From contig NC_081546.1 in NCBI RefSeq assembly GCF_901000735.1, forward strand, positions 30,177,865 to 30,241,864: DNA of 64,000 nucleotides, read 5' to 3'. Made by a program: the position numbers and the translations under genes. Each line of letters begins with the position of its first letter. Positions within the stretch are counted from its first letter, which is position 1. Origin of the DNA: Corylus avellana. Its lineage: Eukaryota > Streptophyta > Magnoliopsida > Fagales > Betulaceae. The notes beneath the pieces are model-generated. The model was not told where the DNA came from, did no database searches, and saw only the letters and a list, made by a program, of their open reading frames with translations. Below, piece after piece: positions 21,362-32,894 of this stretch.

Positions 21362-22194
21362 TGTAAGCTCTTAAATTTTCTTTTTTCTAGTGCTATTATC
21401 TAGTAGTTAGGTTATGCTTTCATTGTGATCTCTTTAAAATGGTTAGGTAAATGCTATGGTATGAGTTCGAATTTCGCAATGAGAATCTTTAGACATGATT
21501 AATGTAAAATATTTTGATTTTCATTGATGCTGTAATAGGACTGTGTTAAATTATGGTTTAGTTGAATTTGAAGAAGCACATGCAGTTGTCATTGTTTAAG
21601 CTCTTTCGGTATGATTTTTAGCATATAGGTGTCATTATGGTCACGTCAAAATAAAATTGCCACAATTAGTTTTTTCTGCTTAGCCTTTTAAATATATATA
21701 AAAAAAATAGTAAAAAATATTTCGTGAATAGTCTAAAAATTCAAATAAAACTAAAAAGAATATTAAACCAAAGCTTCGCGTCATTATGCTCTATTACAAT
21801 ATATTGACATTTAATCACGCCCATGGAAGGAAAGAACATAAAATGAATATTACCGAAAAGAAAATGAACGATTAGATAGATTAGTGTTAAACCCCTGTTT
21901 AAAAAAATAGAACCGTTACGACTTACAACTTGATCCTCATAGGCAACGGCTAGTTTTTTTTTTGTTCTTTTTGAGAGCAGCCCCGTATATACATATAAAA
22001 TCCGGTCACACACTGACACACATCAGACGTCGACGCACTTCAAGGGGTTGGGATATCTGCCATCTGAATCTATCTCAATTCAGGGGTTTGGCTTTCCGAT
22101 CCGTTCATTCATTTAATCATAGCATATACTAGTGTGGTTTTGGTGGGATTCAGCAAGTTGACAGATCGAGATCGATCAATTTGCCTCCGCAAAT
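21362..22194. promoter_or_regulatory. Upstream region of the EDE1/QWRF gene
   Basis: About 830 bp between the Mutator-like element and the start codon. A core promoter cannot be fixed with certainty; a CATATACTAG stretch about 70 bp upstream and pyrimidine-rich tracts are present. No competing gene is seen. Confidence 0.3.
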
Positions 22195-25100
22195 ATGAAC
22201 GAATTGGTCGCAGACAAGTCCGCCACGGCGATGGAGGGAGCGTCAGTAGTTTCTCCTCCTCCTCCCCCTCCTCCTCCGCCACCATCTCTTAGGCGGCCGA
22301 GGGTGAGGGAGGTTAGCTCTAGGTTCATGTCTCCTCTCATTTTGTCGCCACTTGCTAAGCAGCAGCGCTCAACCTCCGCGCATAGGCAGCGGCACATGGA
22401 GCCCTTGTGCTCTTCCGATGAGAACAGGCCCACCGAGTCCATTCAGATTCTGAGCCTGGAAACTTCACCCCCTTTGGGATCTCGTTGTAAAGCAGCTCTG
22501 ACCTCTACTACTAGTCAGAGAAAACAGCGTGCTGTAGGCAAGCTTTTCAAAGAAAACGCTGGAAAAATTGTTACCAACGCTTTTACCACACCCTCCAGGC
22601 CTGACACTCCTACTTTGGATAGGGATAGGATGATTCCATCGAGATTCAGACGGTCTACCAACATGAACATCAGTGCCACAGCTGCGGCCAAGCTGTTGCA
22701 ATCAAGCGGCATGTCGGCTCAACCTTCTGTTCCCGTAGATCCTTCTTTGCTGACTGCAGATGACAATAATCAGAATCCACTTCTAAACTGCACGGCAACA
22801 GCACGGTCTCTTCCCGATTTCCGCTCTTTCATGCCTGAGGCAGACATGTTGCCAACGGTTTCCACTAGATTGCTGGCTGAGAAATGTTGCACTAGAGGTA
22901 ATGGGACTGGCGGTGGCAGCGATTCTTTGAAATTGTCTACTTCCCCTTGCTCCCGTTCTCTAAATTTGCCATTATCAGTTTGTGTAAAACAAGCCTATGG
23001 TCTCCCCAAGCCGTACACAAACTCTGTGAAGATGGGGGCCTTCTCTCTGCCTCCAGTCCCGCCTTGCGCCAAGTTGGGGACAGATAATAGGAAGGGAAAG
23101 AAAGTTTCCTCCCATCAGGAAGATGTACATACAGTCAGATTGCTTCACAACCGTTATCTGCAGTGGAGATATGCCAATGCAAAAGCAGAGGCCTCCATCC
23201 GAGCTCAGCAAAGAGAAAGCGAGGTTGGTCACAACCCATTACCTGTTTCTGAATTAATTTGTTATTCTTTTACCAATTTGTAGGCAAGCATAATGGTGTT
23301 AAGCTAGATATTTGATGATTTGGACTACCTTGTGTTGGTCAATGTTACATTAGGTGAATCAGGAATTAAAGGGAACAGTGATGCTTATTTTGTTTTTTTT
23401 TTCCCCCTTTTGTTTTCGGGTCAACTAACTACATTTTAAAAAAAAATAAGTAATCACAAAAATTGTGTGCAAGTCATTCCTATAATTCCATTATAGGTAT
23501 GACTTAAACCATACAAACATGGTGCTGTAAGTTCTCACTAAATCTCAGCCAGGTTGTAGTGAATATTAACCTCATGACAACGACATACCATTTTCAAAAT
23601 TGTCCAAGTAAGTTTGGTATGTTATTCCCCAAATTGCATGTATGAAATGAGCATGCTGCGGAGCAGAATTATCTAATTCTATCGACAAGAACAACTCGGC
23701 CATACTTTTCCAAACATGTAGCTACTTGCTTTCCAAATGCATAGAACAAAAAGGATGAGGTTTATATAAATAGAATTAATCAGAAGGACTCAATTGTATT
23801 TGTTATAGATCCTTTTCCATGTCTCTCAAAATTTATAAACCAAAGCATGTGTTTCTCTTATTAATATTTCCTCTACAACTTCAAAACCAAATGACTGTTA
23901 GTTCATGATGCTTCACATGCATGCTTGTTGAACAACGATAGGTTGTCAAGACATTTTGTAGAATATCCATATCACTGCAATTATAATTGTTAGATTTCAC
24001 GAAATTTTAGAGTATAAGTACCGTAGTTGCATCTTTTGTATTAGATGTTTTGTTTTGTATCTAAGGTTGCAAAAATCCACATGTCCATTACAATGCTTTG
24101 TGAAAATGTGGGAACCAGCGGGAGGAGTCCTGAGATTACTACTAGCAAAGCAACAATGGACACATTAAGAAATGTAAGCAATGGCGAGAATCTAAATGCC
24201 GCTTCAATTGCAAATGACTTGAGGAATACAAAAAGAACGTGTGTTATTGCTGACCAAAGCATGTAATCTTTCTTCCATGTGAGAAAAAAATGTTGTTATA
24301 GAAAGAGCAGAATGGCAGGTAATGAAAACAGATGACATTGGTTATACAAAATAGCTTCTTCTACAAAAAGGGGATGACATCTCAGTCACTTACCCTTGTT
24401 CACACTTATTTCCTAGGCCATCCATTACTAGTTATTTTGGAAAACTTATTACTCCAATGTATTTGCTCCATGTATTTTAAATTAATGACATTATGATTCA
24501 CAGTTCACCTGTCGGTCTGAGACACTTGCAATCAAGCTTATTTTATGTTAAGATTCACAGTTCACCTGTTGGTCTGAGAGACTTGCAATCAAGCTTATTT
24601 TATGTTAAACACTTTATGCCAGCATTTGTTTTCTATGAATTGTTTCTTATCTTTGTAGAGAACCCTTCATTCCCTTGGGGTCAGGATATCAGATTTCTAT
24701 GATTCTGTGAAGAGGAAACACATAGAACTTGGGCTTTTGCAAAGAACAAAGACTGTATCAACAATCCTTGAAGCTCAAGTAAGGCTAACTTGATGAATGC
24801 TTTGATTTTTATTAGCTGTGAAGTTCTGCAGTATGTTATCTTGTCTGCACTTGAATAACAACTTCACTAATAAAAAGATTTCTTTTACACTTACATTATT
24901 GGCATTGCTTGGATATACCTCTCCCTGCTCACGCATGTTACCCATGTCTTGCATATGAAGCATCTCCCATTTAACTTATATCTCAGTGGAACTAAGTCCG
25001 TTTGTAACCTGACAAGAAGAGAAATACATATATTTGACTAAAAATATAGTTTTGCTTTATTGACTTTTCGCTTTCTTGTTGTTCGTTCCTTTCTATGTTA

Positions 25101-28100
25101 AATTTTTTTTAAAAAAAAGACTAAACATTCCTGGTTGAACTGAAGGAGTAATAATGACCTTACAGGATGTTATTGTATATGGCGCTAACTCCTGAAACTC
25201 ATTTTTTCATGCTTCCAACAAACAAAACAGAAAAACAAAAAGAAAAGTTGTCATGCTCAATTTTGTCTCAACAATATACAAGCTATTCATGCTTACCTTT
25301 TATATCTCTCTAAGAACCTCGTATTGTTCATTATTCTGTTCCCCTTGTTCTTAGGGTGGCCATTCGCTAAAACAATGACTTCTCTTCATTGGGGAAATTG
25401 CTTATAAGCATTGCAAAGGACGACCCTTCTTAGCCAACTTTTGCATGATACTGCATTGACATAGTTTTAGTTAATCCTTTTAATCTTAATGCTCATTCAT
25501 AATTTATTCATCCCAGCAGAGTTTATTTTTCTGTTAACCAACAAGATCGAACCTGATGATGAAAGAATGCTTAAAAGTTGATATAACTGGGTGATATTAT
25601 CTAGGAGCAAATATATTTTGGCTGTGTAAGAGATACTAATCAATAGAAGGGAAAAAGTTAGGAGAAGACTAGACGAGAGAATTTTCCTATGAACATATGA
25701 ACGTTTTTTGTTCCTTTCTCAATCCTTTCTCCCTGGCAGTGATTTGATTGACATCTCTCTTGTTTTCCCATCTTCAAACTATTTATCTAAAAGCACTTTC
25801 TACCCCTGGATTTGGTTACTGAAAGCCAAAGAAAATAACAATTGAGAAAGAGAGATTTCAGGTTTTTAGGAAAAATTATTAAAATAGTATGTGAAGTTTA
25901 GGCTAGTATCAAATCAATCCCTCGGGTACAAAAATTATCTTAAAACTCCTTTCTTTTTTGTATTGAATTAATCCTTTCATACAATTCCATACAAATTCCA
26001 TTTATATTTCTGATGGATTCTTTGAAAAAAAAAAAAAAAGACAACAAAATTAAAAACAAAGCAAAAAAGAAAATTAAATTAATTTTTTTTAAAGGCAGTC
26101 TCCGGGAGGCGGCCCTCTCCTCATTGTGGGTGGATCAAGATCCTCTCCATTTCAAATAACATAGAGAGGAATCATTTCATGGTTAATATTTTGTTATATT
26201 GCATTAATGTTGTCCATGGTATCACATCATTTAAAATTTTTAATGGCATTGTAATATATTCACCATGTGGTAAAATATACAACATTAGGTCCATAAAATC
26301 TAACTTAGCCTCCCCACAGAGGGTCGGCTGCCCCTCATAGGTGACAGATGGCTGGCCACCCCTTTGTAAGGGAGGTTTTTATTTTTATTTTATTTTTTAA
26401 TTTGGGAGTAAAATTGTAAGGTGGAATTGTGCTATAGGATCAATTTGACACAAAATTTTTACCAAAAGGAGTTTTAAGATAATTTTGTATCCTAGAGATC
26501 GATTTGATACAAGCTTGAACTCCAGGATGAATTTAGTGATTTTCCATAGTTTTTATGCTTATGCACTAGTACTGCCTATTGAATAAATTTAAGAATTCAA
26601 AATAATTATTTGCTATCTTGAGCTACTATCCTATATATTTATTTATTTGCTTCTTTGTTTGTTTATAACAAGTATATGTGCTCCTATATCTTAAAGCTAG
26701 CTTCCCACTAATTCTTGATGGTGCTTCTAAAAGATATTTTTTTAATAAGTTATCAGCAATCTCATTAAAAGCATAAGATGCCCCAAAGTACTTAGGAAGT
26801 AGACAAAAAGAACCACTTATCTAGAAGGGGCAAAAAGAACAAGAAAATTACTATAACTGATCGTTAAAGGAGACACATAAGCCACTAGACATAGATACAA
26901 AGTTTTGAAGAATAAAGATAAAATCTCCTCCTACGTCCTCTCCCGATCCTCTAAATTTATGTTGTTCCCTTTCCTCCATAAATCCATAAATACCAAAAAG
27001 GGCATGTAGGCACCATTTTTCACACTGCAACATTCAGCAAACTACCAAAGGACCACTAACAGGCAAACAAATTGACTACATCTCTAGGCATAACCAAGAC
27101 AACCCAAAATGACTGAAAAAAGCAGTCCAAATGGCATAAGCCACACCACAATGAAGAAGGTGATCCACTAACTCCCCATATCTCTTACACATGCAACATT
27201 TGTCCATCACGATGACATGCCGCTTCCTAAGATTATCCAGGGCAAGGATCTTATCTAGGGCCATAGACCAAGCAAAGAAGGCTGTCCTCAAATGTGCTTG
27301 AGTCCGCCGCACACTTTCCAAGGGAAGCAACAATCTTCAGTACAAGCCAAGGAGCAATAAAAGGATTTGACCTTAAACAACCCTCTTTTGGAGGGGACCC
27401 ACCACAACTTATCTTCACTTTCTCTTCTCACTCTTGGTGAGTGCAACACTTGGAAAAATAAGGCAAAGACATCCCCTCCCAATCATGAGCTGATCACATT
27501 TCACTAGTTAGCCCCACCAAATAATTCCAAGTGAGCCACAACAGAGGCGTCCTTTGCACAAGCAATACCAAATAAAATTGGAAAATCTACTTTTAGAGCC
27601 ACATCCCCACACCACTCATCATGCCAAAGTCTAATCCTAAATCAAGCTTTCACCTTGAATCTGGTATGACACGAAAAATTCTCCCATCCTTTCCTGCTAT
27701 TATTCCATAATCCCACCCCAAAAATTGTCAAATTTAGAGTACACCGCAATTCTCCACAATGCCTCACTCTCAAGCCCATAGCACTATAGCCATTTACCTA
27801 AGAGAGTATGATTGAATACCTTTACGTTCCTAATACCCAACACTCCCTCAGAGATCAGAAAACAAACCTTGGACTAACTCATAAGAAATCGACTAGCAAG
27901 TGATATTTGAAATCATCACCTAGCTCACCCCCTAAGAAATCGCATTGAAGCTTCTCAATACGGTTAGCAACACTAGCTGGGAGAGGAAAGAGAGACATAA
28001 AATATGTAGGCAAGTTAACAAAGGTACTTGTAATAAGTGTTACTACGCCTCCCTTGGACAAATACATTCTTTTCCAAATAACCAACTGCTGCCCTATCTT

Positions 28101-31100
28101 CTCAATAACACCTTCCCAAATATGCCTGGCCTTGTAGGAAGCCCCCAGTAGAAAACCGAGGTACTTTACCAGCAGAGTGGAAACCCCACAACCTAGTATA
28201 CTAGCCTAGCCAACCTTTCCACCTTTTCAACATTCCCTACGGGAAGTAATTTTGACTTGACCAAGTTAACCTTTAAGCTCCAAGTGGCTTCAAAGCAACG
28301 GAATAAGCTCTGCAAATGACATAGATGTGCTAGAAGAGCACTACAAAAGATCAAGGTATCATTAGTAACATAAGATGAGAGATAACAACATTGCCCACTA
28401 ATAAACCAACCAACAGCCCCCCACTAACAGTAGCATATCACAATGACAAACAGCAAGAAGGATAAGATCCCCTTGTCTCAAAACACATGAGCTATTGAAG
28501 AAGCCTGTTGGAGTGTTGTTTACCAAAACCGAGAACCGCACTGAGGATATACAAGGAGCTACCCAAAAGCGCATTTCTCCCCAAAATCACACCTCCTCAT
28601 CATATACAACAGAAAATCCCAATACTTGATCATAAGCTTTTACAAGATCCATTTTGCAAATAACACCCAACACTCTAGATCTCAGTTTACTATCAAGACA
28701 TTCATTGGCAATAAGAACAGGATGAAAGCATTTCGCGACTTAAAGATGATCTTCTCCATCACCATCTTGACCTTGTTTGCTAGAACCTTAGTAATAATTT
28801 TGTAGAGCCCCCCCCCCCCCGGCGGAAGTCCTTGAGATCAATAACAAAGCATTGAGGCTCCTCTCAAACTTACCTCTACCATGGAAGTCACTAAAAACGT
28901 TGATGATATCCACTTTTAAAACATCCCAACAAGCTTGAAAAGCACCATAGAAAAACCACCGGGGCCTGGTGATAAGAATTTGATTAAGTGCAAGGGCTGA
29001 TTGATTTTAGTTTGTTCTTTTAAATACACTTCTTTTTGTTTTCCAAGATGCTCTATGGAATTTAAGAGCAACCTGAATTCTTTATGTGCTTGATTATAGC
29101 AAGAGAAGAAACTGGCCTTAGAAATATTGTCAAACCTCAATTTATTAAGTGATATATTGTAGTTTTGAAACTAAACAAGAAGTACAAAGGTTGAGCATTT
29201 CATGAAAATGACTTAACAAATTTGTGACTGGTTTCTGTAATCTCATTGGATAACTCGGTCCTTCCATTGTGTGGCTTCTTTTGTACTCCCTATCTGATTA
29301 CAGAAAATTTTAAAAAATGACATGTATTTAATGAAACAAAAACTATTTCTATAACTTTTTTAAATAAGTAAAAAAAAAATGTGAGTGCAAATTTGAAAAA
29401 CAAAAGGCAGGTTCAAATTTAAAGATAATTTGGGGAGTTAAAGAAAAGAAATTTGCGATTTTCATGTTTTTTGGATAGTTATATAGATAAATGCTTTTAT
29501 CCATTTTTGGATAATTCAATATACATATATATATATATATATTAATGGGTAAGGAGAGTATAAAGTATCCAATGTTGTGAAGAGCATGAATTATGCACTT
29601 CGATTTTTTTAGATTTTCTTTTTCTTTTTTGAATCTGTTTGTACATATCCTTTTATTGCTTCTGTAAGCAAAACCCCAATCATGTAGTGCATCTAGAAAT
29701 AGTAGAAATTGTTTACACATTAGTCCTAATTATTGTTGTAGATGTTTTTTATTTTTTTTATTTTTTATTTTTTTTTTAACCAACATTATATAATTGACGC
29801 TAAAATAGATTACTTGTCTCTTGGCTCTTTAACTTATTTTTGTCCTACCCCCTTTAAGAAAATATCAATATTCTCTATAACATTGGTGTGTAGAAATTAA
29901 ATATTTTGGTGTGCCTGATTTTAGATTCCACATTTGGCGGAGTGGTCTGCTCTCGAAAAGGATTATTCAATTTATTTATCAGAAGCAATTCAAGCTTTGT
30001 TGAACGCCTCACTTCAACTTCCCATTGTGAATGTTAGGGTAAATCCAAAGCTTAAGCAATCCTTAATCCTTGTTTCTGGCATGCTTTACACTGATGATAT
30101 ATTGACTGTGATATATGCATGTTGTAGGCTGATATAGGAGAGGTAGGGGAGGCATTGAACTCAGGGATGAAGGTGATGGAAATTATAATTTTTCATCTTC
30201 AAAGCTTCATGCCAAAGGTACAATATGCAAATATATTTTCCTTTTTCTATTAAAGAGTGATCTTATATTTTCATCATAATTATGACAAACCGACCACATC
30301 CCATTCAGGATACACCATTATATAGCTTTTCAAGGACCCACCAATTATATTGTTCTTGAGCCTATCCCACACTACTATTTTCACTAGACTCAACCAAGTC
30401 CAAATGTAACAGTTGGTGTTAGATTGACATGTTTCAATATCTTGAGAATAATGCTACACAGACTCCCTTACATGGCTTTTAATATTATCATTAAATCAAA
30501 ATTCAATAATGATCAATCTTAAATTCAATGGTGATTTTAAAATGAATGTCAAAAATGTAACAATGAGAGTGGGAGTGTGTATATCATTACTCATACCTTA
30601 CAGATTTTTGTATGTTCAAGTAATGACTGTTTGAAATTGAATCTTACATAGGTAACAGTACAAGTTTCCCAAAGAACTAGTTTGATAAGACCAAATACAC
30701 TGCATTCTTTTATTTATTTATTTAATTTTAAGAAAAGGCCTCAGCCTTCACCTAATACAGGTTACACGATACGCCTAAACAAACTTTAAAACCTCTAATT
30801 TTCATGTTGCAAAAAGAGGAAAAACGAAAGAGAATATCTGTCGAGTAGGTAGATAAAATCTGATACGTCTATTTTCTATTCATCTAGTGTATTTTGGGCT
30901 TTCTAGTAATAAATACTTGATTAATTTAGGCGGAAGAAACAGACAATTTGATTTCAGAACTAGCCAGAGTAAGTGGGGGAGAAAAAGCTCTTGTTGAAGA
31001 ATGTGGCGATCTGCTGTCGAAGACGTGTACATCGCAGGTTTGCCTCACCACAACTCTGCTTGAATGTACTAGTCTTGGCCTGGTACATTTGAACGCAAAT

Positions 31101-31328
31101 GCTGGTTTTGCTTTTCTTGAGTCCTTATTAACTCTGCTTTCTTAACCCTAAAGTCATACATTGAATTGATGAGAAAAATAGATAAAGAAACAAAGAAAGC
31201 AAAGGTGTCTTTCGCACTTGGTACCTTTAACCTTATGAAGATTGCTCTATGTTCAGGTGGAAGAGTTCAGTTTAAGGAGCCAACTAGTACAATTGCATCA
31301 TTTCTGTCATATCTCCAAGAATGAGTAA
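22195..31328 (+). CDS. EDE1: EDE1-like QWRF-motif protein (augmin subunit 8-type microtubule protein)
   Basis: Exons: 22195-23223, 24659-24778, 29925-30038, 30128-30217, 30930-31037 and 31257-31328 (TAA). All have GT-AG borders and all introns are phase 0, giving 510 residues, close to the family's size. The N-terminus has a proline run, then [17 protein letters not shown], the conserved start of EDE1. A Ser/Thr-rich, basic, probably disordered middle follows. The QWRF signature appears as [19 protein letters not shown]. The C-terminal helical half follows ([63 protein letters not shown]). Family members bind microtubules as the AUG8-type augmin subunit; Arabidopsis EDE1 is needed for endosperm microtubules and cellularisation (established for the family). 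The motif reads QWRY rather than QWRF. The 5.1 kb second intron holds a MITE and a LINE. Appears functional. Confidence 0.9.
24495..24608. repeat. Tandem duplication, 2 x 57 bp, in EDE1-like intron 1
   Basis: GATTCACAGTTCACCTGT starts at 24495 and again at 24552, and the copies differ at only a few bases. It lies about 50 bp before the acceptor of exon 2. Confidence 0.85.
25869..26545. mobile_element. TIR element (~680 bp) with GC-rich core, in EDE1-like intron 2
   Basis: The left arm includes AAAATTATCTTAAAACTCCT and the right arm AGGAGTTTTAAGATAATTTT. The ends are GGAAAAATTATTAAA and TTTAGTGATTTTCC. Arms run about 85 bp. The core has AT tracts and GC-rich islands (GGAGGCGGCCCTCTCC and GGCTGGCCACCCC), like the other core-bearing MITEs in this window. 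No coding capacity. Confidence 0.7.
26737..28980 (-). mobile_element. Degenerate LINE ORF2 remnant in EDE1-like intron 2
   Basis: Minus-strand fragments in several frames spell a decayed ORF2. [10 protein letters not shown] (start of the RT domain) lies near 28940, and [20 protein letters not shown] with [19 protein letters not shown] near 27900-28085. A zf-RVT part with [20 protein letters not shown] and [17 protein letters not shown] lies near 27100-27330. The T run at 26739-26745 plus AATAAGTTATCAG is the tail end. Many stops and shifts show this is the oldest LINE copy here. It is antisense to the host gene. Confidence 0.85.
29525..29543. repeat. (TA)n microsatellite
   Basis: An uninterrupted AT dinucleotide run in an intron of the EDE1-like gene. 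Confidence 0.9.
30443..30593. mobile_element. Small MITE (~150 bp) in EDE1-like intron 4
   Basis: The left end GAGAATAATGCTACACAGAC pairs, imperfectly, with the right end GTGTGTATATCATTACTC. The interior contains AAATTCAATAATGATCAATC-type inverted sequence. No coding capacity. Confidence 0.55.
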
Positions 31329-32449
31329 TACTTCATGACTGCTGCATTTACGTGCTGTCTACACGAATCAAAGGTCCACCCCATGAGCTGTAGGCGTCTA
31401 TGTAGGTTATCAACAAAATGAGCATTATTATAAGAACCGGTGGGGCATGAAAGTTATATTTTGCTGTATACGGCAAGGAGTTCATCACTTTGACCTGCAA
31501 TTCTTTTGAGCTTTTATAACTTTTGTAAAACCTGAAAGTTATAACTTCTGCAGTTCGACATCGCAATTCTTTGATGAGCAGTGGAGCTCTGATTTTTTTG
31601 GTAGAAAGATACAGGTGCTCGAAAAGGAACAACAAAGCCAGTAACGTAGCAGCCAGAGGTATCTTCAGGGCGGCTTGATAAATTTTGGGGCGGGCACAAG
31701 GCAATAAGTTTAAATGGAGCATTTTTTTGATATTTAAATATTAATTATTTTATATTTATTTTAACATTTATATTATTATTTTTATTTAAAAATCACTATT
31801 CTTACTTTTTAAGATGCATAATTACTAATAAAGTTTTTATAATCAAGTTTTTCAACATCTCATTTTTAATTGATAATACGGATAATCCATTTAATATTTT
31901 TTGTGACTGTCGATCTTAGGTAGAATTTTATCAAATTTAATTTTTTTTTTTAAATTATTTCTACATAAGCAACTTTAACATGTATAATCAATCAAATTTT
32001 ATAAGCAATATATTTTAAAAAGAATCAAATATTTTTATATATTTTAATATGTCAATCATAACACTTTACTTTATTTGTAAAATTTTGTTTAAAACTCTTT
32101 TTATTTTATTTATTTATTTATTAGATATAGAATGACTTATCACTTGAATTAAGAACATGAAATAATAAGACTTGAAAGAAAAAAAGTGTTGAGAAAAATG
32201 GAAAGCTATAAAGTGCAATTTATAATGGAATATGATGTGGAAAAAAAAAAAATGGATGTTGAAAAGTCACTGACATTGTAATTTATGCACCAAACAGCAC
32301 AATGCAAACAATTGGTGTTTTATGTACTTTGAAAACTTCACTTTCTAAAAATTTATGGATGTTGAAACTTTCCATGAATATGAATAAGGAAAAGATTTTT
32401 ATGTACAATTGGTCATTGGTCATAAAAGTTGAACTAAGGAAAAGATTTA
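31329..32449. other. Intergenic, downstream of EDE1-like gene
   Basis: The first part is the 3' UTR. Thereafter the sequence is very AT-rich with no exon-like stretch. The longest minus-strand frame (31348-31722) has no recognisable protein features and I do not call it. Confidence 0.4.
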
Positions 32450-32760
32450 GGGTTAAATGCAAAATTGGTCATTGTGGTTGGCCTAAAACAAATCATTCAT
32501 AGTGGTATAAAAAAAATAATTTATAGGTTATTGTAGTTAGCCTAAATTACAAATCACTCATTTTGTTATAAAAAATAATTTATAGGTTCTCAACGTATTC
32601 CAAAATAACAGAATACTCTCTGAAATCAATTTCCGTTAAATAACTTAACAAAATTGTTACTATTAATTTTTTACTTTAAAAAATGACAATTATGATCTTT
32701 TACAACACTAGCTAAGATTGTTAGTATCATTTTACAACACTAGCTAAGATTACACATCAG
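32450..32760 (+). mobile_element. Left part of a GGGTTAAAT-ended repeat, truncated
   Basis: Starts GGGTTAAATGCAAAATTGG and continues with TTTCCGTTAAATAACTTAAC. This beginning is typical of non-autonomous plant elements whose other end reads ATTTAACCC. No matching right end is seen before the satellite block begins. Confidence 0.4.
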
Positions 32761-32789
32761 CTCTCACTCCACGTCATACAGTTAAGAAG

Positions 32790-32893
32790 AACGTATGCTT
32801 GGAGGTAAGAAAACAAGAAAAAGCACGAGTCCGAATGTTCGACTTTCGGCTGAAACAATCTGAATTAGATAAATATCAGACTTTCGGAGAACG
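32790..32893 (-). repeat. Inverted satellite monomer at the block edge
   Basis: Read on the minus strand this gives GAAAGTCTGATATTTATCTA, then CATTCGGACTCGTGC, then TTTTTCTTGTTTTC. That is the same order as the + strand monomers that start directly after it at about 32895. Confidence 0.75.
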
Positions 32894-32894
32894 C

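Noticed and set aside
22176..22442. Minus-strand frame opposite the start of the EDE1-like gene
   Set aside because: Shadow of the proline-rich exon; the glycine run is the complement of the proline codons.
31348..31722. 124-residue minus-strand frame downstream of the EDE1-like gene
   Set aside because: No domain or repeat similarity and skewed composition; likely chance in AT-rich sequence.
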